Part shown: piece by piece, positions 42,691-52,479 of the stretch
How positions within the stretch are numbered: the first letter of the stretch is position 1
Layout of the letters: the number at the start of each line of letters is the position of its first letter
Source: SZUA-36 sp963749115
GTDB lineage: Bacteria > Pseudomonadota > Gammaproteobacteria > Xanthomonadales > SZUA-36
Assembly (NCBI GenBank): GCA_963749115.1
Contig: CAVVLP010000001.1
Location: forward strand, 124,001 to 188,000
Direction of reading: 5' to 3'
Length of the DNA stretch: 64,000 bases
Made by a program: the position numbers and the translations under genes
The notes under the pieces: model-generated
Seen by the model: the letters and a program-made list of their open reading frames with translations, nothing else
What the model was told of the DNA's origin: nothing
Database searches by the model: none

Positions 42691-43031
42691 GATGATTGCC
42701 TCGCATTAATCTCTTTTTCCAAAGCCATCTTAAAGGCCTTTTTCTGTTTACTATCCAAATCTGTCATTTCGTCTTTATCATAGATCAGAAATAACCAAAA
42801 CTGATCCCCGTGGCCATAAAAATAATAGATGATCCGTGTTCCGCCGCGCTTGCCCTTGCCTCGTTTCTTGTCGGCCCAACGTATTTTTCTCAGGCCACCA
42901 GTACCACTGATAGTGTCACCTTTTCTGGGGTTAGCTAATAGCTCCAACTGCAAATCTCTGAAACTCTCATCACTTAAGTAATCCGCACGGTACTTTGAGA
43001 ATGTGGTCATTTCTACAAAAGTGGCTTTCAC
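42687..43031 (-). CDS. higB: HigB/RelE-type toxin
   Basis: The 114-residue product resembles Vibrio HigB2: FVEMTTFSKYRADYLSDESFRDLQLELLANPRKGD, then GTGGLRKIRWADKKRGKGKRGGTRIIYYF, and LFLIYDKDEMTDLDSKQKKAF. It is a RelE-fold ribosome-dependent mRNA interferase. I keep GTG 43031 because the conserved FVE segment precedes the first ATG. Its first codon overlaps the last bases of the truncated transposase (43028-43351), so the promoter must lie inside the transposase remnant. Confidence 0.8.
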   Translation of the reverse strand: MKATFVEMTTFSKYRADYLSDESFRDLQLELLANPRKGDTISGTGGLRKIRWADKKRGKGKRGGTRIIYYFYGHGDQFWLFLIYDKDEMTDLDSKQKKAFKMALEKEINARQSS

Positions 43032-43351
43032 TGACTAAGTGTACGCATATTGCGTATACATGTAAAGTGAATTAACTTCCCAACTGAACAATCCTCGCTC
43101 AGTAATTGGTCAGCATCAATATGTAGCACCACATGGTAGTGGTTACTCATCACGGCATAGGCGCATACGTCTACCGAAAAAATGGATGCCAGAAGATTGA
43201 TGCGATCGACAATCCACTGACGGCGATGTTCAAAGCTAAACCCGCTGTGCGGATCCTGGCCACATAGAAAGGCCCGACGCACACAGCGGGCGATGCAATG
43301 GTAATAAGGCGTTGCGTCTAAGGAGACCAGGCGTTTTCTTGGTTTAGGCAT
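43028..43351 (-). pseudogene. Truncated REP-associated tyrosine transposase (RAYT)
   Basis: The first 80 residues match IS200-like/RAYT transposases: PRKRLVSLDATPYYHCIARCVRRAFLCG and the HUH metal site in VMSNHYHVVLHIDADQ. Beyond about residue 83 similarity ends in an unrelated tail that stops at the toxin start. RAYTs are normally about 230-330 residues and need a catalytic tyrosine in the missing part, so this is inactive. The breakpoint near 43110 coincides with the arrival of the higBA block, suggesting insertion or deletion there. Confidence 0.75.
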
Positions 43352-43436
43352 GTGCTTATCGTGGAGCAGTTGCCTTTGGGCCGATAGAGGCGATCACCGC
43401 TGCAGATTGTAGGAAATCGGATTTTGTGTGGATGTC

Positions 43437-43469
43437 CTGTATTTTTCCTGTATTTTCTGTGTATTTTCT
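43437..43469. repeat. Three 11-bp tandem repeats upstream of the transposase remnant
   Basis: Three near-identical 11-base units (CTGTATTTTTC type) run head to tail, followed by a T run. They lie 85 bases before the RAYT start. Possibly a slippage-prone or binding repeat; no gene is supported across it. Confidence 0.45.
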
Positions 43470-43598
43470 GTTTTTTGGACAGTGAGAAACCGCCTCAGCG
43501 CAAGACGAGACCCCCACCGGATTGGGGATCTCTTTGCAGCGACCTGTTGTTCCGTTTTCGAGAAACGGGGCTGCGCCGGGCAGTCTCAATACGGAGCG

Positions 43599-45006
43599 TC
43601 AAGGCGAGACAGAGACACAGATCACGCTGGCCAGCAAATTCGCGGTTGGTAAAGGACTTATTGTGTCCCATGCTGAGACCAACCAATTTGTTCCATTGGT
43701 GGAAAAACTATTAATGATTACGACTCCTTGTGCTATAGCAGCATTAGAGAAGCCTCCGCCAACAGCTTTCTTACCAGGTGGGCAATTTACTATGAGATTG
43801 TAAGCATTATTGTTTTCAAGCGGCACCAGCACATATCCAGTACTAACCAATTCATACCCCGAAGTACCCGGCACGCCCTCCCATGTGGGTACACCTTCAA
43901 CTAAGGTTAGCACATGTGGTGTGGTATATGCTTCAACCGGAGGCGCCGGCGTTAAATTCCATACTAATCCATCCCAGTATAGAATATCACCAGGATCTGC
44001 CCCTTCCGGCAAGGAGGCATCGCTGCCATCAGTACCGTCCATTCCATCGGCACCGTCATCACCGGTTAGACCTTGAATGCCTTGAATGCCTTGAATGCCT
44101 TGAATACCCTGATTACCCTGGGCACCGGTATCTCCTGTTAAACCCGAATGCCCTGATCACCCTGGGCACCGGCATCTCCGGTTAGACCCTGAATGCCTTG
44201 ATCACCCTGCGCACCGGTATCTCCTGTTAGACCCTGAATACCCTGATCACCCTGGGCACCGGTATCTCCGGTTAAACCCTGAATGCCTTGATCACCCTGG
44301 GCACCGGTAGCACCGGTTAAACCCTGAATGCCCTGATCACCTTGCGGTCCGATAGAACCGGTCAATCCCTGAATACCTTGATTACCCTGCGCACCGGTAT
44401 CTCCGGTTAAACCCTGAGTACCTTGATCACCCTGCGGACCGGCGACCACACTGTCAGCCCCTGCTGGACCCTGCTCGGCCCTGCGGCCCGGGAACCGGAT
44501 CGGTGGCTTCGAGATTGGCGACACGGACGGTTAAGTCCGTAACCGAGGATTCTTCAATCACCACCAACGGAATGGACCCAACATCGTCCGGATGAGAAAC
44601 GCGGGCGACTTCCATACCATCCTCGCTCACGTAACGAACGTAGAATTGTCCCGCGACAGTATTTTGGGGAATCGCGAGAATGACCGAACCGGAGGTGCTA
44701 TTTCCCTTTTTTTGGCCCCTGCCAGGCTATCGTCATCAAGGTTTTAAGTTCCAGCTTGTCTTTTTTACCCAGCACGCTCTGGCTGTCCAGGGTTACGTCG
44801 AAGTTAACCTCAACATCTTCACCCGCCACGACAATGACTTCACCACTGACCCCGGTCGCATTCAGAATCTGTAGCTCCACTGTCGGGTCTGCGTACGCAA
44901 TGCCCGCAAATAAAAGACTGCCTGCGAGCATTATCAACGCGGTCAGTCTCGATCGATCCGCTGCATAGAACGAGCGGTTTCGTAGTCTTGATGTCACATA
45001 ATTCAT
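43599..45006 (-). CDS. Collagen-like repeat exported protein (frameshifted)
   Basis: From ATG 45006 (GGGAG 6 bases ahead) the protein has a signal peptide cut at AYADP, a short beta domain, then a collagen-like region of Gly-X-Y triplets with 15-residue units (GDQGIQGLTGDTGAQ type, about seven copies, DNA 44100-44440), and a C-terminal globular domain of about 150 residues (VEAYTTPHVLTLVEG onward). Insertions near 44702-44713 and 44475-44480 and a deletion near 44143-44146 break it; corrected length is 468 residues. Probably a surface or extracellular fibre with a knob-like tail. No sortase or autotransporter signal is seen. Confidence 0.75.
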
Positions 45007-45147
45007 GGAATCTCCCACCAGCTATTCAGCCAGTTTTTAACTTGATTAATTGCTTTGTTTTGCCAAAAAACACCAATCAGGATTTCTGTGGAAGCAAATA
45101 GAGTTGGGCAAACAGATTGATCATACCTAGCGCAAACTCACCCCGCA

Positions 45148-45191
45148 CATGGGGGCGCTCCCCCATTTTAGGGGTGGGGGAATCCCCCATG
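45148..45191. terminator. Nested GC-rich hairpin after the response-regulator genes
   Basis: Outer arms 45148-45155/45184-45191 and inner arms 45160-45165/45175-45180 form a nested stem of C/G runs. It lies just downstream of the leftward regulator gene (stop at 45205). No T run follows, so termination is probable but not certain. Confidence 0.5.
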
Positions 45192-45204
45192 GCAGCCAAT
45201 ACGA

Positions 45205-45648
45205 CTACCCGGAATCGAGCCCGGCCCTCAGCTTCGGACTCACGTAGGTCTCCCCGTCGAGCACGCAGCGAATCGCGATCAGCAGCGTCTCGCCGATTTC
45301 CTGTTTGCTGACGTAGCCATTGGCGCCGGCGTTCAAGGCGCGCCGGACGTAGTGAGGGGCAGCGTGCATCGAGAGCACCAGCACCGGCAGGTCCACGTGG
45401 CTTGCGCGGATCTCCTCGATCATCCCAAACCCATCGGTTTCCTCCAGCCACAGATCGGTGATGACCAGGTCGGGACGGGCGGTGCCTATGCTCTTGAAGC
45501 CTTCGCCGTGCGTGGCTGCGGCACAAACCATGAGATCGGGCTCGTTATCGATCAGCGCACCCAGGCCGCGCCGCACCAGCGGATGGTCGTCGATGATCAG
45601 GATGCGCTGCCTGACCTGCGTTGCATGTGGAGTGGCGGTGCTGTCCAT
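45205..45648 (-). CDS. Single-domain NarL-type response regulator without output domain
   Basis: The 147-residue product is one receiver domain: ILIIDDHPLVRRGL with the acidic pair near residue 20, the phospho-accepting Asp in LVITDLWLEE, LVLSMHA (Ser/Thr) and VSKQE (Lys). It ends right after ETYVSPKLRAGL, where NarL-family regulators continue into the LuxR-type helix-turn-helix. No HTH remnant is seen in any frame in the 100 bases beyond. It is 121 bases downstream of the full-length regulator, to which its receiver is about half identical by eye. It may buffer phosphate or compete for the kinase. Confidence 0.75.
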   Translation of the reverse strand: MDSTATPHATQVRQRILIIDDHPLVRRGLGALIDNEPDLMVCAAATHGEGFKSIGTARPDLVITDLWLEETDGFGMIEEIRASHVDLPVLVLSMHAAPHYVRRALNAGANGYVSKQEIGETLLIAIRCVLDGETYVSPKLRAGLDSG

Positions 45649-45769
45649 GACCTACCATAATGGCCTATAAGCGCAGTCAGGCGATACCTATTTATGGCAC
45701 GGGGGAAAGCCCCATAGTGCAGGCGAATGATTGATTTGTCAGGGGGCGGGCCTAACCCGGCAGCGCGTA

Positions 45770-46459
45770 TTAGGTATCGCCGCTTTCGGCTTCAACCCAC
45801 TGGATGGCGCGTTGGGCGAGTTCGACAGAGGATGCGAGCGTCAGTTTCTGCTTGATGTGTTCAAGGTGGGATTCGATCGTCTTGACACTCAGGTTAACGA
45901 GCTCTGCGATCTGACGCGTGCTATGGCCTTCACCGATGAGTCGAAACACTTGCAGTTCGCGGTCGCTGAGCGCTTCCAGGGACGCGTCCGTTTCCAGCGT
46001 TTCTCCGCCCAGGTATTTCATCGCAAGCCGCGCCTCGAGCTTTTCGCTTAAGTACGTCTCACCGTCAAGCACCCGACGTAAGGCAAGCAGCAATGTCTCG
46101 TCGAGTTGCTGCTTGGTGACATAGCCCTTGGCGCCGGCCCGCAGGGAACGCTCGGCATACACCGACTCATCGTGCATCGAGAGCACCAGTGCAGGAATCT
46201 TCGGGTGGTGTTTTTTCATGGTCTTGACCAGGTCCAGGCCGTCATCGCCTCCGAGCAAGAGATCGACGATCACCAGGTCGGGCCGGGTCTTGCGGATAAG
46301 CTTGAGCGCGGCCGCGCGGGTGGCGGCTTCCCCGCACACGGTGAGGTCGGGCTCGGACTCGATCAGGGCGGCCAGCCCGCGGCGCAGAACGGGGTGATCG
46401 TCGACGATGAGAATCGCCTTGCTGGGCGGGTGGCCGGGTTCAGGTGTCGTCGCGTTCAT
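45770..46459 (-). CDS. NarL/LuxR-family response regulator
   Basis: The 229-residue protein from ATG 46459 has a receiver domain (AILIVDDHPVLRRGL, phosphorylation Asp in LVIVDLLLGG, VLSMHDES, VTKQQ) and a C-terminal LuxR-type HTH (LSDRELQVFRLIGEGHSTRQIAELVNLSVKTIESHLEHIKQKL). It should bind DNA as a dimer after phosphorylation by the upstream kinase, whose stop overlaps its start by about 20 bases, showing translational coupling. Target genes are unknown. Confidence 0.85.
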   Translation of the reverse strand: MNATTPEPGHPPSKAILIVDDHPVLRRGLAALIESEPDLTVCGEAATRAAALKLIRKTRPDLVIVDLLLGGDDGLDLVKTMKKHHPKIPALVLSMHDESVYAERSLRAGAKGYVTKQQLDETLLLALRRVLDGETYLSEKLEARLAMKYLGGETLETDASLEALSDRELQVFRLIGEGHSTRQIAELVNLSVKTIESHLEHIKQKLTLASSVELAQRAIQWVEAESGDT

Positions 46460-47567
46460 GTTCCGGGTCCTCATCCCTGTGGTGCGTCCCCGGAATGGGA
46501 AACGCGCAGCTGACCACCGTGCCACGCAGGCTGCGGCGTCGCACTGCCAGGGATCCGCCGATTATACGGGACCGGTAGGCCATCGTATGCATACCGACAC
46601 CGTCTGCAGCGCCCGCCTCCTCTGATACGCCCACGCCATCGTCCCGGATGCACAGGAGGCCCTCCCCGTCCTTCATGCCCAGGCTGATCTCGATCCGCTG
46701 TGCGCATCCGTGAACCATGGCATTGTTCACCGCCTCCTGCGCGATGCGATAAAGGTGCGCCTCGGCGTCGTGGTGAAGCCGCCCGATGGGCCAGTCACAC
46801 GCGAGCGTGCAGGAGACACGAAAGCGGTCGTTAATATTGAGTGCCAGGGTCTGCGAGCAGCGCTTCGAGACCGACTGCGTGCAGGGCCAGCGGGCCGAGA
46901 CTGTGGGCCAGGTTGCGGGCCTCGACGATGGCCTCGTTCAGCAGGGTGCTGATCTCGCGGGCGTCAGCCGAGGCGGCGGAGTCGGAGTCTCGGTCCAGCC
47001 TTATGGCTAGCGTTGAGCTCAAGGCCGCAATACCGGCCAGCGTTTGGCACAACCATCATGCAGCTCCCGACCCAACCGGTCCTTTTCCTGATCTGCGATT
47101 TCGAGGATCTCCCTCTCCAGCCGCTTTTGGCCAGTGACATCGCGTGCGCTGGCAAAGATCCGCTGGCTTTCCGGCACCAAGCGCGCGTTCCATCGCAACC
47201 AGCGATAGGAGCCGTTCTTGTGACGATAGCGATTCTCGAACAGGATGGTTTCTGAACCTTTGCTCAGCGCGTCCATTTGCGCCAGCGTGGCCTGAAGGTC
47301 GTCGGGGTGGATGAAATCGAGGAAGGGCCTGACCGCCAATTCCTCCAGGCTTCTTCCCAATTGGGTAGCCCACGGCGGGTTCATGCGCTTGAAGTATCCA
47401 TCAAGACCGGCCACGCACAGCAGCTCAAGCGACTGGTCGAAGAAACGGGCGTACTCCTCCTCGGCCTGCTCCGTCCGTGCGGACATGAGTTTCAGGTTCT
47501 CGTTCTCTTGGCGGAGGGCGACCAGTTCCTTGGTGAGCCCAGCCCCGGTGGTTTGTTCTTGTGCCAT
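46440..47567 (-). CDS. PAS-domain sensor histidine kinase, HisKA_3 type (frameshifted)
   Basis: From ATG 47567 the protein has an N-terminal coiled coil, a PAS domain (residues 40-155, YFKRMNPPWATQLGRSLEEL and FENRYRHKNGSYRWLRWNARLV), a HisKA_3 dimerisation segment with the phospho-histidine in RELHDG, and a HATPase_c domain (EAVNNAMVHG N-box, IRDDGVGV G1 box). No membrane helix is visible, so it senses a cytoplasmic signal. A deletion near 47050-47053 and an insertion at 46847-46849 cancel; corrected length is 375 residues. It forms an operon with the two regulators downstream. Confidence 0.8.
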
Positions 47568-47719
47568 CTTAAAAGTGAACCTTGTTTATCATCAGGTAGG
47601 TAAATGGATCGATGACAAACAGATTACATCATAAAATTAACAACATACATATAAGAACCTGTTACGAGTTGTTTCGTGGTGAATCCCCGCTGAGGCACCC
47701 TGAGGTGCCTCATCTTTGC

Positions 47720-47911
47720 TCAAAGCGAGCAGGTCATATCCTGTCCGCAACACAGCGGCGATTTAATCTTGCCATGACCATTCGGGCATTCGGAAACCTG
47801 GACTTCGGTGTTCTCATCGATCTTAAGCATGTTATTTTCCAGTGGTGCATCACATTTACCACAGGTTGCATTAACGCTCATACCGCAAACTTTACATTCA
47901 TAGGTAGCCAT
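47720..47911 (-). CDS. Small zinc-ribbon protein
   Basis: GAGGAAC precedes ATG 47911. The 63-residue product has eight cysteines in pairs: CKVCG, CGKC, CPNGH and CCGQDMTC, a pattern of a zinc ribbon or small rubredoxin-like fold. It is conserved as an uncharacterised small protein in Proteobacteria. No partner is adjacent. Confidence 0.75.
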   Translation of the reverse strand: MATYECKVCGMSVNATCGKCDAPLENNMLKIDENTEVQVSECPNGHGKIKSPLCCGQDMTCSL

Positions 47912-48063
47912 ACTAGTTCCTCATCGATTGGGTGGTAGAAAGTGTCTTTAGTATACCCCGAAATTGAGCGGATAAGAACGCAGGCCCCACCGGTTAAGGA
48001 CGTAGTCAGGTTGGAATTAAACCTGAAGACTTAATTCATCCTGATCCCCTTGGCCGTTTGGTC

Positions 48064-48069
48064 TATAAT
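48064..48069 (+). promoter_or_regulatory. Probable -10 element of rdgC
   Basis: A perfect TATAAT hexamer lies 31 bases before the rdgC ATG. The region 17 bases further upstream offers only a weak -35 (CTGATC), so strength is uncertain. Confidence 0.4.
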
Positions 48070-48100
48070 CCCCGGCCACCATCGCTTCAGGATTTCTTCA

Positions 48101-48998
48101 ATGTTTCGAAATTTACGTTTTTATCGTGTGACCAGTCCCTGGCCTGATAGCGAGGAAAAACTGTCGGAGATACTTTCGGAAAACGCTTTTACACCTTGTG
48201 GTTCTTTCGCGGAACGCAGCGCCGGCTGGGAAGCGCCGGGCGGCAATGAAAACGATCCCTTGTGCCGTCGTCTGAACGGTGCGGACCTGTTTCAGCTTCG
48301 AACCCAAAGCCGGGTACTGCCGGTCGCCGCGATCAATGAAGCCCTTGAAGAAAGAGTGGCCGAGTTTCGTACACGTATGGAACTGGAACCCACACGAGCT
48401 GAAGTACGCCGGCTTAAAGGAGGAAACCAGGGACAAACTTTTACCGACATCACTGGTGAAATCAGAACGAAACCGTGCCTGTTTTATCCATTCCGAGTCA
48501 TTACTCGTCATCGATGTCGGCACCGTGACCAAGGCCGAATGGGTGATTGACCAGTTAAGGGCCTGTTTTGATGAGTTCTATTGCACGCCGCTGACATTCA
48601 ATAATTCACCTGGTGATCTTTTGACAGGTATTTTCATGGGCGACTCGCCACTGGGCTTTTCGCTGGGCCGCGAGTGCCGTATGCAGGACGTAAAGGACAT
48701 GAAATCGATCGTCACCTGGCGTGATTTTGAATTGTCGGACCACTCCATACGTCAACACGTCGTTGAGGGCATGCGGGTCACGCACCTGGGTGTTGGTTTT
48801 GACGAGGTGATGACCTGTGTCATCGATCAGGAAGCTGTGATCAGCAAGGTCAAGTTTATCGAAGGTGAAGTCGTTGACCAGTGGGGTGAAGACCCGCTGG
48901 CAAAAATGGATGCTGATTTTGTGTTGTTAACCGGCGCTGTCCGACGCCTGGTCGAAGACCTGAAAAAACTACTCGGTGGTTACGCGCACAGCGAGTAA
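48101..48998 (+). CDS. rdgC: Recombination-associated protein RdgC (frameshifted)
   Basis: ATG 48101 begins MFRNLRFYRVTSPW, the standard RdgC N-terminus. LSENAFTPCGSFAERSAGWEAP and, after a shift, LKEETRDKLLPTSLV and SLLVIDVGTVTKAEWVIDQLR follow. RdgC forms a ring dimer around double-stranded DNA and limits RecA. One extra A in the run at 48416-48418 breaks the frame; corrected length is 298 residues, the usual size. The LLTGAVRRLVEDLKKLLGG tail is intact. It is convergent with ybiT, 13 bases away. Confidence 0.9.
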
Positions 48999-49011
48999 CC
49001 ACTGTATGGGT

Positions 49012-50632
49012 TTAGGCTACGGCGCGTTGCAGCCCAGGCTCTTCGATACCCTGGCTTCGCAGATACTCATCGTAGCTACCCTTGAAATCGATCACGCCAT
49101 CAGCGGTGATTTCAATGATACGGGTCGCCAGTGAAGAGATAAACTCACGGTCGTGACTGACAAAAAACAAGGTGCCGGGGTAATTATCCAGGGCCAGGTT
49201 GAGTGACTCGATGGATTCCATATCCAGGTGGTTGGTCGGCTCATCCATCAGCATGATATTGGGTCTTTGCAGCATCAGTCTGCCGAACAACATACGGCCC
49301 TGTTCGCCACCCGAGATAACTTTTACCGACTTGTCGATCTCATGCGAAGAGAACAATAAACGCCCCAGTGTGCCGCGAATCACCTGCTCGTCATCGGTTG
49401 GCTGCGCGCAATGTGCCATCCACGTGTAAAGGTCTACATCCTCAACAAAATCTGCGGAATGATCCTGTGCGTAATAACCGATTTCGGCGTTTTCAGACCA
49501 CTTGTGGCTACCGCTGTCGGCTTCCATTTCACCGAGCAGGGTTCGCAGCAAAGTGGTCTTGCCGATACCGCTTGAACCGATGATGGCCACCCTCTCACCG
49601 ACTTCAATCTGCAGGTCCAGATCACTGAATACAGGTTCAGCGCCATAACCCTTGGTCAAACCCTCAACTTCGAGCGCCTGGCGATAGAGCTTTTTATCCT
49701 GGCTGAAACGGATGTAGGGGCTCACCCGGCTTGAGGGCTTGACCTCTTCCAACTGGATCTTGTCGATCTGGCGTGCCCTTGAGGTTGCCTGCTTCGCCTT
49801 TGATGCATTCGCACTAAAGCGGCTGACAAAAGCCTGTAACTCGTTAATCTGTGTCTTCTTTTTGGCATTGTCGGACAACAAGCGCTCACGCACCTGTGTG
49901 GATGCGGTCATGTATTGATCGTAATTGCCCGGATAAATACGCAATTCGCCAAAATCAAGATCCGCCATGTGGGTGCAGACACTGTTTAAAAAGTGACGAT
50001 CATGCGAAATGATGATCATGGTGCTGTTGCGGGCGTTAAGCAGTTCTTCCAGCCAGCGGATCGTATTGATATCCAGGTTATTGGTGGGCTCATCGAGCAA
50101 CAGGATATCGGGGTCGCCAAACAGGGCCTGGGCCAGCAATACACGTAACTTCCAGCCGGGCGCCACCTCACGACATCGGTCCAAAGTGCTGGGATTCGGG
50201 AATACCCAGGCCCAACAGCAACTCCCCGGCCCGTGCCTCGGCGCTATAACCATCAAGCTCCGCAAACTCGACCTCGAGTTCAGCGACCTTCATACCATCG
50301 TCTTCGGACATCTCGGCCAGGGAATAGATGCGGTCACGCTCCTGCTTAACCGCCCAAAGTTGCTCATAGCCCATGATGACCGTATCGATAACCGAATAAT
50401 CCTCAAAGGCAAACTGGTCCTGGCGCAACTTGCCCAGCCGTTCACCAACATCTACCTTGACGTGCCCGACGGTAGGCTCAAGCTCCCCGCCCAGGATTTT
50501 CATCAGGGTCGATTTTCCGCTGCCGTTGGCACCAATGAGACCATAGCGATTGCCATTGCCAAACTTGGCACAGATATTTTCAAACAGCGGCTTTTCGCCA
50601 AATTGCATGGTGATGTTAGCGGTGGTTATCAC
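49012..50632 (-). CDS. ybiT: ABC-F ATPase YbiT (frameshifted)
   Basis: Both nucleotide-binding domains are present: Walker A GANGSGKST near residue 35 and GSSGIGKTT in the second half, Walker B LLLDEPTNNLD and LMDEPTNHLD, and a signature ISGGEQGRMLFG. Alignment by eye to E. coli YbiT is very close throughout. ABC-F proteins act on the ribosome rather than on transport. One insertion near 50168-50173 falls just before SEVAPGWKLRVLLAQ; corrected length is 539 residues from GTG 50632. It has no membrane domain. Confidence 0.9.
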
Positions 50633-50866
50633 AATAATTTTCCGGTCATATAAACATCTATCGGCCCGAAGCCGGAAAGACTGGGTACAAGGGAGATGGC
50701 CGAAACCACCTGGGCATTCGGCTATCAGAATAGTCAATTAAAAAGGCCACAGACGGACCGTCCGGGCCATTCATGATGCAAGCTGGTTTCAACTGGCCGT
50801 GCGCATTTTAGGGAAAACAGGCTGAGTGTTCAAGCAAAGAAGACTGGAAAGGGGTCAGATTGCCAA

Positions 50867-51745
50867 TCAGGCCAATACGAAACTGACAATAAATGGCAAT
50901 AACGCAAACGCCATCAGCGTAGATATAACCACCATGCCTGCCACTTCTCCAGGTTCGCGTTGGTAACGCAGTGCCAGCAGGTAATTGAACACCGCGACCG
51001 GCATGGACATTTGCAGGACAAGCACACCACGCTCATCGCCTTGAAGACCAAACCAACCGGCCACCAAAATGGCCAGCCCGAAACCGCCGAGTACGCGTAT
51101 CAGGCTGAACAACAGGCTGTGTTTCCACTCGGCAACTTTCAGTTGAGCCAGTGAAACACCCAGGGTGATTAACATCAGTGGAATGGTTGCGCCACCCAGT
51201 ATGCCGGTCGTGTTATCCAGCCAGACAGGCAAAGACCTGCCGGTGCTGACCAGTACCACCGCGATGGCAGTTGCCCACAGCACCGGTTGTTTCAGCAAGC
51301 CGGCCAGGTTGCCACGTCCAGCCACCAGCACAATACCAAGCGACATCTGTAGCGTGAAAATCACCAGAAATACGGTCAGCCCAAGTGCCAGGCCGGTTTC
51401 ACCAAAAGCAAACAGACACAGCGGCAGACCCATATTGCCGATATTGGGAAAGATCAGCGAGGGCAAAAAAGTGCTGATCTCAAGCCGCATCATGCGGATC
51501 AATAAACCACCCAGTACCAGCATGATCAAAAGGACGACCGCAGCCGCGGCAGAAACCTCTGCCATCTTGCCGATGTCGATACCCGCCTTGCTGAAGGATG
51601 AAACGATCAGGCATGGCGCTCCGATATTCATCACCAGTCGCGTCACGAAATCGACCGGATAATCGAGCCCCTTCCTGGCCCAGGCATAGCCCAAGCCGGA
51701 GCAGATCAGGATGGGTGCAATAACGGCAAACAGTTCGTTAAACAT
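50867..51745 (-). CDS. AEC-family (auxin efflux carrier-type) transporter
   Basis: The 292-residue protein has about ten membrane helices with the family's MNIGAPCLIVSSFSK and FPNIGNMGLPLCLFAFGETG (crossing proline-rich loops) and a C-terminal MPVAVFNYLLALRY. Bacterial AEC proteins export malate, malonate or other carboxylates; the substrate here is unknown. Its stop is followed on the plus strand by a REP-like GGGTCAG motif just outside the gene. It is not part of an operon that I can see. Confidence 0.8.
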   Translation of the reverse strand: MFNELFAVIAPILICSGLGYAWARKGLDYPVDFVTRLVMNIGAPCLIVSSFSKAGIDIGKMAEVSAAAAVVLLIMLVLGGLLIRMMRLEISTFLPSLIFPNIGNMGLPLCLFAFGETGLALGLTVFLVIFTLQMSLGIVLVAGRGNLAGLLKQPVLWATAIAVVLVSTGRSLPVWLDNTTGILGGATIPLMLITLGVSLAQLKVAEWKHSLLFSLIRVLGGFGLAILVAGWFGLQGDERGVLVLQMSMPVAVFNYLLALRYQREPGEVAGMVVISTLMAFALLPFIVSFVLA

Positions 51746-51844
51746 TTGCGAATGATAGGTTATTCAACTACACAAAAGCTGTCATTGCAAACCAGCGGGT
51801 TCACTAGACACGTCTGCCAGGAAATGGCGTTGAAAAAAAAGGGA

Positions 51845-52471
51845 TCAGGTTGATTGCTTTGCCTTGTCTATCTCGGCAAGCGAATTGCGATAGTCAAGGT
51901 AATCGTGTGGGATAAATTCATATCGTGAATTCTGTTCAAGAACCAGTGCGGGAAAACTCCTGACCATCAGTTTATCGCGCAGCAATAACTGACGATGCAA
52001 CTCGGCCTCGGTTTGTACCGAGCCCAAATCCGCCAGAAACAGGGCCCGGTCCAGACCCAATTCAACGGCCAACTCAACAAGAACCGGGATATCGGACGGG
52101 TTCATCGCCCGCAGATAATAGGCCTTCTGAATGCTCTCGATCATCTCCTCTTCCGCACCTTGACGTGAGGCCGCAATGACTGCGCGGCAAGCTTTGTAGG
52201 TATCGCGGCGTGGTTGGTTTTTGGTCCAGAAATCGAAATTGAATTGTGTACCGAGACTGGATTCAATCTGCCGCCAGTGGCCCTGCACCATCAACCGCGT
52301 TTGCTCCGGCATTGGCTGATCACTATCAGGTGCAAGACCACCCAGCACGTTCTGCCATTTGACCGAAGCGGGCAGGTTTTCACGCAATTGCAACAGGGTG
52401 GGCCGATATGCCCAGCACCAGCTGCACATGGGATCATGGACGTAATAAAGCGTGGCTGAAGATTGTGGCAC
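51845..52471 (-). CDS. DsbA-family thioredoxin-fold protein (COG3531-like)
   Basis: Near residue 16 lies CSWC, the active-site pair, in YYVHDPMCSWCWAYRP. A helical insertion follows (DTYKACRAVIAASRQGAEEE) and the C-terminal cis-proline strand is SFPALVL. No signal peptide is present, so unlike DsbA it acts in the cytoplasm. Its stop is 8 bases beyond the GNAT start direction and the two genes lie close on the same strand. Length (208) is normal for this branch. Confidence 0.8.
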   Translation of the reverse strand: MPQSSATLYYVHDPMCSWCWAYRPTLLQLRENLPASVKWQNVLGGLAPDSDQPMPEQTRLMVQGHWRQIESSLGTQFNFDFWTKNQPRRDTYKACRAVIAASRQGAEEEMIESIQKAYYLRAMNPSDIPVLVELAVELGLDRALFLADLGSVQTEAELHRQLLLRDKLMVRSFPALVLEQNSRYEFIPHDYLDYRNSLAEIDKAKQST

Positions 52472-52479
52472 GAGATGTT

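Noticed and set aside
44100..44440. Regular repeats resembling a CRISPR array
   Set aside because: The units are 45 bases with no spacers, in frame, and encode collagen Gly-X-Y triplets.
45077..45526. Arg-rich frame opposite and overlapping the single-domain regulator
   Set aside because: It overlaps the receiver gene in another frame, and its Arg/His-rich content is typical of shadow frames.
49012..50632. Programmed frameshift in ybiT and other genes
   Set aside because: The breaks lack slippery heptamers or pseudoknots, occur at different positions in unrelated families, and are not known for these genes.
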